A DNA stretch of 6,760 nt from Bacteroidota bacterium (GTDB lineage Bacteria > Bacteroidota > Bacteroidia > Bacteroidales > VadinHA17), in contig DAOWNN010000122.1 of assembly GCA_030642585.1 (NCBI GenBank), positions 1-6,760 on the forward strand, written 5' to 3'. Below the pieces are notes generated by a model. That model was not told the DNA's origin, searched no databases, and worked only from the letters and a program-made list of their open reading frames with translations. Position numbers and translations under genes: made by a program. Positions 1 through 5,629 of this stretch are shown here, piece after piece; position 1 is the first letter of the stretch; each line of letters opens with the position of its first letter.

Positions 1-95
1 AAAATGATTCTATTCTTGTATCTGCTGAACGATCAGGAACTTTGGATCAGAGAATATATTTGTTCTCCCTAAGTGAAATTCTGGAATACAAATAA
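1..95 (+). CDS. 3' end of an unidentified rightward gene (partial, 5' end outside window)
   Basis: The third forward frame is open from the window edge (first full codon at 3) to a TAA at 93-95, giving 30 residues that end in QRIYLFSLSEILEYK. The mix of hydrophobic and charged residues, with alternating strand-like segments, looks like real protein more than a chance frame. The first frame, open to a TAA at 70-72, gives a poorer, Leu-rich peptide. I do not recognise the family; the strand-like ending would fit a beta-rich domain, but that is a guess. If real, the gene converges on the amidohydrolase gene, with about 135 bp between the two stop codons. The call rests on reading quality alone. 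Confidence 0.4.
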   Translation, partial: NDSILVSAERSGTLDQRIYLFSLSEILEYK

Positions 96-148
96 AAATT
101 TGCAACCACATCCCAAAATGAATGAACTAGTCTGACCACTTATGCTTA

Positions 149-174
149 TGTCTAATAGACAGGCTTATCTTTTT
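149..174 (+). terminator. Weak stem-loop followed by a T-rich tract
   Basis: A short inverted repeat, TGTCT-AAT-AGACA (149-161), is followed by GGCTTATC and a T run at about 170-174. It lies about 55 bases past the stop of the partial gene and inside the convergent spacer, where a terminator is expected. The stem has only 5 bp and is not GC-rich, and the T run does not directly follow it, so it is a weak candidate. The hexamer GCTTAT flanks the stem on both sides (144-149 and 163-168). No better hairpin was seen for the leftward amidohydrolase gene in 1-230. Confidence 0.2.
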
Positions 175-230
175 ACCCGATGAATTAGCAATTAGTGAAC
201 TGACGAGAGTCTTCCCATGAAAAACATTTA

Positions 231-1664
231 CTACTTTCTATAGTCCAAAGGTGGTTCTCTGTCTCCCAAGATGGGTTTATATACATAATCAGTCCCCCGG
301 CGTTCCAGAAACTCTTTTTTTGCCAGTTCAATGTAATCGGTGTTCATGTAAAGGTCAATGGCACTGAAAGTGAGTGCTTTTGCTGCATTCATCATGGCTT
401 TCATGGCAATGCTGGTTCCACCACATGAAACAGCCTGCCAGGAGTGTGCAGGAGTACCCGGAATCCAGGCTGCTGTTGCCAGTCCTGCCGTGGGAACGAT
501 CCAGCTAACATCACCAACATCTGAAGATGCAGGAATGTTAAACATAATGAACGGGGTGATAGTTTCGGCAGCCTTCATAGGCATTTTTGGATTCATCAGG
601 CTGGCCCTTATTTTCTCAGCATATTCCTTTTCTTCTTCATTGTATATAACACCTCCTACTTCTTTGAGATTAGAATCCAGGATCTTCGATAAGGCAACAT
701 TTGGAAGTACTGTATGCACACCACCCATGATTTCATATTTCATTTCGGTTCCCGTTCCCATGGCTGCCCCCTCTGCAGCTTTTACAACCCGCTGAAATAT
801 ATTCATCAATTCATTAGCATCGGAATATCGAACATAATAATATACTTCTGCTTTTGCGGGAACAACATTCGGTGCAATTCCTCCTCCTCCCGTAATAACA
901 TAATGAATTCTTGTTTCTTGCGGTACGTGTTCTCTCATCATATTTACCATATAGTTCATTGCTTCCACTCCATCCAGGGCAGATCTTCCCTTATCGGGAG
1001 CTCCTGCTGCATGAGATGCGATTCCTGAAAACCGGAATTTTGCAGAAACATTTGCATTTGTACTCCATGGATTTGCAGAATTCAGATCTGCCGGATGCCA
1101 GTGTAAGGCAATGTCCAGATCATTGAATAGCCCGGCCCTAACCATATACACTTTACCAGAACCTCCCTCCTCTGCCGGAGTTCCAAAAAACTTTATTGTT
1201 CCGGATGTTCCGGTTTCTTCAAGCCAATGCTTTACACTTATGGCAGCGGCCGCAGAGCCAACTCCAAAAATATGGTGTCCGCAACCATGTCCGGAGCCAT
1301 TTTCCACAACAGGAACTTTCTCAGGGATTGCCTTTTGCGAAAGACCAGGCAAAGCATCAAATTCACCCATAATTCCTATCACCGGACTACCCTTTCCATA
1401 GCTTGCTATAAAAGCAGTTGGCAGGCCTGCTACTCCTTTTTCAATGCTAAAGCCCTCTTTTGCCAGCAAGTCCTGAAGCTTCTTTGAGCTCTCAAATTCC
1501 AGGTAGCCAAGTTCAGGATTATCCCATATTTCAAGAGCAATTTTCACATATTCTTCTTTATTGTCTTCCAGGAAAGTTCCTGCCTTAATTTTAGATTCCT
1601 GAGAATAAGCAATGCCTGAAAACAGGATTAGCAAAAAAGATAAAACTTGATATAGCTTCTTCAT
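231..1664 (-). CDS. Exported AbgB-like M20-family metal-dependent amidohydrolase
   Basis: This 477-residue protein matches the M20 peptidase/amidohydrolase family, subgroup of AbgB (p-aminobenzoyl-glutamate hydrolase subunit B, about 480 residues). Residues 1-22 form a signal peptide: MKK, a hydrophobic core, then AYSQ. Family landmarks in order are GIMGEFDALPG (97-107), the metal-binding GHGCGHH (125-131, with Cys128 and His130 as expected ligands), the catalytic glutamate pair TPAEEGG (Glu165/Glu166), ALHWHP (His188/His190), the dimerisation-domain GIASHAAGAPDKGRSALDG (214-232), SSDVGDVSW (380-388) and PGTPAHSW with His407 near the C-terminus. All expected metal and catalytic residues appear present, so it should be active. 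The family cleaves amide bonds of N-acyl or aminobenzoyl amino acids; the substrate here is unknown. The signal peptide predicts a periplasmic enzyme, whereas E. coli AbgB is cytoplasmic. No AbgA-like partner is in the window. The ATG at 1664 is chosen because it begins the signal peptide; no Shine-Dalgarno precedes it. Confidence 0.93.
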   Translation of the reverse strand: MKKLYQVLSFLLILFSGIAYSQESKIKAGTFLEDNKEEYVKIALEIWDNPELGYLEFESSKKLQDLLAKEGFSIEKGVAGLPTAFIASYGKGSPVIGIMGEFDALPGLSQKAIPEKVPVVENGSGHGCGHHIFGVGSAAAAISVKHWLEETGTSGTIKFFGTPAEEGGSGKVYMVRAGLFNDLDIALHWHPADLNSANPWSTNANVSAKFRFSGIASHAAGAPDKGRSALDGVEAMNYMVNMMREHVPQETRIHYVITGGGGIAPNVVPAKAEVYYYVRYSDANELMNIFQRVVKAAEGAAMGTGTEMKYEIMGGVHTVLPNVALSKILDSNLKEVGGVIYNEEEKEYAEKIRASLMNPKMPMKAAETITPFIMFNIPASSDVGDVSWIVPTAGLATAAWIPGTPAHSWQAVSCGGTSIAMKAMMNAAKALTFSAIDLYMNTDYIELAKKEFLERRGTDYVYKPILGDREPPLDYRK

Positions 1665-1768
1665 AATATAGATTATTTGGTTCGTGAATAAAGGTAAATT
1701 TTACTTTTGAATTTCTAGTTATATAATTCGCCTGTAAAATTATTAAATTTGCATTATAATTATAACTG
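1665..1768. promoter_or_regulatory. Divergent promoter region between amidohydrolase gene and queE
   Basis: This 104-bp AT-rich spacer separates two divergent start codons, so it must hold a promoter for each direction unless one lies inside a gene. For queE, TAAATTTG at 1744-1751 matches the Bacteroidota -7 consensus TAnnTTTG exactly and would leave a leader of roughly a dozen bases. No TTTG lies 19-21 bases upstream, so the -33 element is poor. On the other strand, TACCTTTA (1696 down to 1689) matches seven of eight positions and sits 24 bases before the amidohydrolase ATG, again without a clear -33. No operator-like palindrome was seen. Confidence 0.35.
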
Positions 1769-2404
1769 ATGAGAGAAAAATTTCAAAGTGATCTGTATGA
1801 AGGTGGGAAGAAATTGCCCCTGGTGGAAGCATTTTACACCATCCAGGGAGAGGGTCAGCATACCGGGAAAGCTGCATTTTTTATCCGGATAGGGGGTTGT
1901 GATGTTGGATGTAGCTGGTGCGACACGAAATTTTCATGGAACCCGGAGATTCACCCACTTGTTGATATTGAGGAGATTATTGATAGAATAATTGAATCCG
2001 GAGCAGATTCTGTGGTTGTTACCGGTGGAGAACCTCTCACATATAACATGGATATGCTTTGCAATCTTTTCCGGAACAATAGATTAAAAATATACCTGGA
2101 AACATCTGGTGCCTATCCACTTAGCGGAGATTGGGATTGGATTTGTCTTTCCCCAAAGCAAAATCTCCCACCTTATAAAAGTATCTTCCAAAAGGCAGAT
2201 GAATTGAAAATGATAATTCAAACTAAATCTGATTTTGCCTGGGCTGAAAAAAATGCGGCTAGGGTAGGGAAGAACTGTAGACTGTTCCTACAACCCGAAT
2301 GGAGCCAGTTTGAAAAAATTATTCCCATGGTTGTTGAGTATGTAAAGACAAATCCAAAATGGAATATTTCTTTGCAGGCTCATAAGTTCATGCATATTCC
2401 TTAA
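1769..2404 (+). CDS. queE: 7-carboxy-7-deazaguanine synthase QueE (radical SAM)
   Basis: QueE converts 6-carboxy-5,6,7,8-tetrahydropterin to 7-carboxy-7-deazaguanine, a radical SAM step in the cytoplasmic route to preQ0 and queuosine. The 211-residue protein, a normal length for the family, begins with the substrate-pocket segment EAFYTIQGEG (20-29). The iron-sulfur motif is CDVGCSWC, with Cys44, Cys48 and Cys51 in the classic CX3CX2C spacing, followed by DTKFSW. The SAM-binding segment VVTGGEPL is at 83-90, ETSG at 111-114, CLSPK at 126-130, LQPEW at 174-178 and the typical ending SLQAHKFMHIP at 201-211. No key residue is missing. The ATG at 1769 is the first in frame and gives the usual short N-terminal lead. 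QueD, QueC and QueF are not in the window. It may be read through into the kinase gene 64 bp downstream, but no functional link is evident. Confidence 0.96.
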   Translation: MREKFQSDLYEGGKKLPLVEAFYTIQGEGQHTGKAAFFIRIGGCDVGCSWCDTKFSWNPEIHPLVDIEEIIDRIIESGADSVVVTGGEPLTYNMDMLCNLFRNNRLKIYLETSGAYPLSGDWDWICLSPKQNLPPYKSIFQKADELKMIIQTKSDFAWAEKNAARVGKNCRLFLQPEWSQFEKIIPMVVEYVKTNPKWNISLQAHKFMHIP

Positions 2405-2451
2405 TAGATATTATTCAAATATTTTAATTAAATTTAGGTGTTTAGGTTTAA

Positions 2452-2466
2452 ATGAAATTCTTGTAA
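2452..2466 (+). promoter_or_regulatory. Four-codon upstream ORF (MKFL) ending two bases before the kinase start
   Basis: ATG AAA TTC TTG TAA reads MKFL and stops two bases short of the kinase ATG at 2469, in a different frame. This could couple translation by re-initiation. It could also be the displaced start of the kinase: one extra base before the TAA would join it in frame and give the signal peptide the Lys and Arg it lacks. AAGG directly abuts the kinase ATG, too close for a normal ribosome binding site. It may also be chance. Confidence 0.3.
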
Positions 2467-2468
2467 GG

Positions 2469-4619
2469 ATGTCGGGTTTGTCTACCATAACATCAATAAT
2501 TCTAATTTTCCTATGCCAGGGGATAGCATCTTCAATGATGTTAATGGAAGATGCTGATACAGCAAAAATTAACAATCAGACTAAAGATGCATATATCAGT
2601 GCACGGAGTAATCCTGATTTGTCTGTTCACCTCGCGCATGAGGCTCTGTCAAGCTCAAAAAATATTATGTATAAACAAGGTATGGCTGATGCCTCTCTGG
2701 CATTGGGAATGGCTTACCTGGCAAAGTATAATATTGGTGATAGTGCTTATTTCTATAACAATCAGGCCCTTAATCTATATAAGGAATTGGATAATATTCA
2801 CGGTCAGGCCCGTGCATGTTACGCATTGGCTTATGTATACAGCTTTAAGGGCATGCTGGAGGAGTCTGAAAAGTATAGCACTCTCAGCCTCAATTTTTTT
2901 GAGCAGGCAGATGACAAGCGAGGTATGGTAAATACATATAATGTTCTCACATATCTTGCAAAGCAACAGAAAGATTTTGAAAAGGCCCGTGGATTAGTTC
3001 AGCAGGCCATTGAAACTGCTCGCTCAATAAATGATACTCTACCACTCGCTGATGCTATCAACAGCCTGGGCAATATATATAAGGATATGGCTCTATTCAA
3101 TGTGGCTATTGATTCATATTTTGAAGCACTCAAGTTGTGGGAGATGAAAGGTGATTCCAACGGCCTTTCCATTGCTTATGGTTCTATAGGAAATATGTAT
3201 TTTTATCAGAAAGACTATGATAAAGCCCTGGAATTTAATTTTAAGAAACTCCCCATATCTGAAACTGCTGGTGACCTGTGGGAAGTAAGCAAGACACTCA
3301 ATAACATTTCCCAGATATATAGTGCAAAGGCTGAACATGATAGTGCACTCTTCTTTCTCCGTAAAAGCTTAAATTTAAACAGGAACATGAACTATCCTTC
3401 AGGGGTAGCCAATTCATGTTATAACATGGCCACAACAATGCTTTTAAAATCAGAGCCAGACTCTGCATTCTTCTATATCAATAAAGCTATTAAGCTAGCC
3501 GGGGAAATAAGCGATCCGGCCATTGTGAGTTATTATATCACTTTAGGCCATGTCTACAGGGCAAAAAGAGATTACCTTATGGCTCTTCAGAATGCGCTGA
3601 TGGCTTACAATCTTGCAAAGGAGCAAAAATTACCTGAAGTGATAACTAAAGCTTCAGCCCTGTTAAGTGATATATATAGTTTGATGGGGCGTAATGATCT
3701 GGCTTACAGTTATCTTAAGGAATACCATTACTTTAATGACAGTATAAGTAATGATGAGTTCCATAAAAGAATAACACGAATGGATATCCAGTATGATTAT
3801 GACAGGAAACAAAAGGCAGCTGAATATGTGCAGATGCAGGAGCGAATTGTAAATGAGAACAGGATAAAGCAACAAGGTCTTTACCTGAAGGGGCTGGTAA
3901 TACTGATTTTTCTTTTGGCCATGTTTTCAGTTCTCTATATCCGCTACAGTCGGTTCCGGGCGAGATATGCCCGTATAGACCTTGAACAGAGACTGTTGAG
4001 AGCGCAAATGAATCCTCATTTCATTTTCAACTCACTCTGTGCGGTGCAGGATTTTATCCTTGCCGGGAAGCCAAATAAGGCCAATGTTTTCCTAACCAAG
4101 ATAGCCAGATTGATGCGGAATATACTCGAAAATTCACGTGAGGAATATATCGCCCTTGATAAGGAGATAGAAACACTGAAACTTTATCTGGATGTGCAAC
4201 AGTTAAGGTTTGAGACAAAATTTGAGTACAATTTCATAATTGATGAATCAATTGACCCTGAAAATTTCTCAATACCACCTATGCTGGCTCAACCATGCAT
4301 AGAGAACTCTATCGAGCATGGCTTGCTGGCTCGCAAAAAGAAAGGACATCTGAATATCTCCTATACCCTTAAAAATGAGTTGCTCATGCTTGTGGTTACT
4401 GATGATGGCATAGGAAGAGAACAGGCCGGTCTTGCATCAGGCACCAGCATGAAAAAACAGTCAATATCTACCAGGTTGACCGAAAAGAGACTTGAGCATT
4501 TCAAAAAGGCATTGAAGGTAAAGAACATCAGCTATGAGATCATTGATCTATATGAAGATTCGGAAGCCAGGGGTACAAAGGTTGTTATGATGCTGCCCTA
4601 CAAAAAGATATATGCATGA
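2469..4619 (+). CDS. TPR-domain sensor histidine kinase, LytS/YehU type
   Basis: This 716-residue membrane sensor kinase is the likely partner of the LytTR regulator 27 bp downstream. Residues 5-22 form a hydrophobic export signal. About nine TPR-like helical pairs follow from 71 to about 425, spaced close to 40 residues apart (for example LGMAY 79-83, LGNIY 200-204, IGNMY 240-244, LGHVY 359-363). A charged, probably coiled helix spans 436-472, a single membrane helix 473-491, then the His_kinase core. LRAQMNPHFIFNS (510-522) carries the phosphoacceptor His517. The ATP-binding module shows QPCIENSIEHGL (608-619), DDGIG (645-649) and RGTKVVMMLP (701-710). A glycine usual near 667 appears to be Ser, a variation I believe is tolerated. 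The predicted topology is periplasmic TPRs and cytoplasmic kinase. A start at Met23, 24 or 26 would lose the signal and invert the topology, so 2469 is preferred, although the n-region lacks a basic residue. The ligand is unknown; TPRs suggest a protein or peptide partner. Confidence 0.93.
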   Translation: MSGLSTITSIILIFLCQGIASSMMLMEDADTAKINNQTKDAYISARSNPDLSVHLAHEALSSSKNIMYKQGMADASLALGMAYLAKYNIGDSAYFYNNQALNLYKELDNIHGQARACYALAYVYSFKGMLEESEKYSTLSLNFFEQADDKRGMVNTYNVLTYLAKQQKDFEKARGLVQQAIETARSINDTLPLADAINSLGNIYKDMALFNVAIDSYFEALKLWEMKGDSNGLSIAYGSIGNMYFYQKDYDKALEFNFKKLPISETAGDLWEVSKTLNNISQIYSAKAEHDSALFFLRKSLNLNRNMNYPSGVANSCYNMATTMLLKSEPDSAFFYINKAIKLAGEISDPAIVSYYITLGHVYRAKRDYLMALQNALMAYNLAKEQKLPEVITKASALLSDIYSLMGRNDLAYSYLKEYHYFNDSISNDEFHKRITRMDIQYDYDRKQKAAEYVQMQERIVNENRIKQQGLYLKGLVILIFLLAMFSVLYIRYSRFRARYARIDLEQRLLRAQMNPHFIFNSLCAVQDFILAGKPNKANVFLTKIARLMRNILENSREEYIALDKEIETLKLYLDVQQLRFETKFEYNFIIDESIDPENFSIPPMLAQPCIENSIEHGLLARKKKGHLNISYTLKNELLMLVVTDDGIGREQAGLASGTSMKKQSISTRLTEKRLEHFKKALKVKNISYEIIDLYEDSEARGTKVVMMLPYKKIYA

Positions 4620-4646
4620 AACGCTTAACCGCATAACAGATTAGAA

Positions 4647-5399
4647 ATGAACGTTACTATTGTAGATGATAATATTTCAGTAAGGAAGTCAATTATTGCG
4701 CTTCTCAGGGATAGTTTTCCGGAAATTAGCATTATTGCCTCCGTAGGTACTATAGGTAAAGCTTACGAAGTTATTACAAAACATCGCCCAGATCTCTTGT
4801 TCCTTGATGTGGAACTGCCAGATGGCACTGGCTTTGAACTTCTCAAAAAGATTACCCCGGTAAATTTTAAAGTGATATTCATTACAGGTCATCAGGAGTA
4901 TGCACTTGGAGCAATAAAGGTCAGCGCACTCGATTTTATTTTGAAACCATTTGAGCCCGAAGAGTTACGCAGCGCTGTTGAAAAAGCCCGTGAAGCAATT
5001 AATTATGACGAGGAACAGCTTAAACTACAGGCACTTCATGAGAATCTACAAAGTGAGAAATCGCTAAAGCGTATAATTTTACATACATCTGATCATCTCC
5101 ACCTTATTTCAGTAAGCGATATAATTCGTGCAGAGGCTGATAGCAACTACACCAGGTTCTGGCTTTCAGGTGGAAACCGGATAATAGTATCCCGCACCAT
5201 TAAAGAGTATGACGGATTACTTTCAGGATCCGGTTTGATACGTGTCCACCAATCACATCTGGTTAATATAATTTATATTGAAAAGTTTGTTAAAAAAGAC
5301 GGTGGCTACCTTCAGCTAAAAGATGGCACTTCAGTTCCAGTTTCTCATAACCTTAAGAAACAGGTGCTTGAGGCTATAAACGACTATATTTACGAATGA
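4647..5399 (+). CDS. LytTR-family two-component response regulator
   Basis: This 250-residue regulator has the usual length and layout of LytR/AlgR-type (YehT-like) proteins. The receiver domain (about 1-118) has the acidic pair Asp7/Asp8, the phosphoacceptor Asp54 in LFLDVELPDGTG, Thr80 in VIFITGH, and Lys100 in the cis-Pro motif LKPF. A charged helical linker (about 119-139) leads to a LytTR DNA-binding domain (about 140-246), recognised by the segments DIIRAEADSNYTRFWL (158-173), LIRVHQSHLVNIIYIEKF (197-214) and VPVSHNLKKQVLE (230-242). It is expected to be phosphorylated by the kinase encoded just upstream and then bind direct repeats in target promoters as a dimer. All phosphorylation residues are intact. 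The ATG at 4647 places the first beta strand (VTIVDD) directly at the N-terminus, as is normal; the context is A-rich without a Shine-Dalgarno. No clear terminator follows the stop. Confidence 0.96.
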   Translation: MNVTIVDDNISVRKSIIALLRDSFPEISIIASVGTIGKAYEVITKHRPDLLFLDVELPDGTGFELLKKITPVNFKVIFITGHQEYALGAIKVSALDFILKPFEPEELRSAVEKAREAINYDEEQLKLQALHENLQSEKSLKRIILHTSDHLHLISVSDIIRAEADSNYTRFWLSGGNRIIVSRTIKEYDGLLSGSGLIRVHQSHLVNIIYIEKFVKKDGGYLQLKDGTSVPVSHNLKKQVLEAINDYIYE

Positions 5400-5629
5400 T
5401 CCGGGGGCTGTAATTCTCACACAAAGTTCACTTCTTACAGGCTTACTTCAAGAAATCTTTTGATCCTGAAGGTGTATTCATGTATTTTGTGCAAATTATC
5501 AAATACTCTCTCCCTTCCGGCAAATTCTAATTCAAATACCCATTTTGCTAATTTACCCATTTTTTAGTTTTCTATAAATGTAACTTTATGGAAGTCTATA
5601 ATGTAAACAATAAATTAATACTAAATCTT
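5400..5629. other. 230-bp spacer between the regulator and the OmpA-like gene
   Basis: The spacer becomes steadily more AT-rich toward the OmpA-like start. No strong hairpin terminator follows the regulator stop. A lone AAAGTTCAC at 5423-5431 resembles one LytTR half-site (eight of nine positions), but no second copy lies 12-13 bases away. TAACTTTA at 5581-5588 is a seven-of-eight match to the Bacteroidota -7 element for the OmpA-like gene, without a -33 at proper spacing; a TATAAT at 5597-5602 is also present. The left half carries the possible small leftward ORF listed separately. Confidence 0.5.
5435..5560 (-). CDS. Possible 41-residue small protein or gene remnant
   Basis: Read leftward, an ATG at 5560 opens 41 codons to a TAA at 5435-5437, with an in-frame TAA two codons upstream of the ATG, so the ORF cannot extend 5'. 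The product starts MGKLAKWVFELEF, continues GRERVFDNLHKIHEY and ends RIKRFLEVSL. It is rich in alternating charged and aromatic residues, lacks low-complexity runs, and has no signal peptide or membrane segment. I do not recognise it. A possible promoter lies upstream on the same strand: TTTA (5607-5604), a 21-base spacer, then TACATTTA (5582-5575), each one mismatch from the TTTG/TAnnTTTG consensus and 14 bases before the ATG. It would be convergent with the regulator gene and divergent from the OmpA-like gene. It may be a real small gene, a decayed fragment, or chance. Confidence 0.3.
   Translation of the reverse strand: MGKLAKWVFELEFAGRERVFDNLHKIHEYTFRIKRFLEVSL

Noticed and set aside
1..72. 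First-frame peptide beginning MILFLYLL at position 4
   Set aside because: Short, Leu-rich and less protein-like than the third frame over the same bases.
358..795. Rightward open frame of 145 codons, with further open frames up to about 1487, opposite the amidohydrolase gene
   Set aside because: All lie antisense to a full-length gene with intact family motifs; their products are low in recognisable structure and are frame shadows.
2525..2551. Alternative kinase starts at Met23, Met24 or Met26
   Set aside because: They would delete the export signal and leave a single membrane helix in the wrong orientation for a cytoplasmic kinase domain.
4689..4892. Leftward 67-codon frame
   Set aside because: It is antisense to the receiver domain of the response regulator, whose Asp54 and other motifs are intact.
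5423..5431. AAAGTTCAC resembling a LytTR binding half-site
   Set aside because: LytTR regulators generally use paired direct repeats 12-13 bases apart, and no second copy is at that distance; a single near match is expected by chance.
5449..5464. Near-palindrome TCAAGAAATCTTTTGA after the regulator gene as a terminator
   Set aside because: The arms pair imperfectly, the stem is AT-rich, and no T run follows.
5480..5530. Sixteen-codon rightward ORF starting MYFVQIIKY in the spacer after the regulator
   Set aside because: Too short, no start signal, and it overlaps the better leftward ORF.
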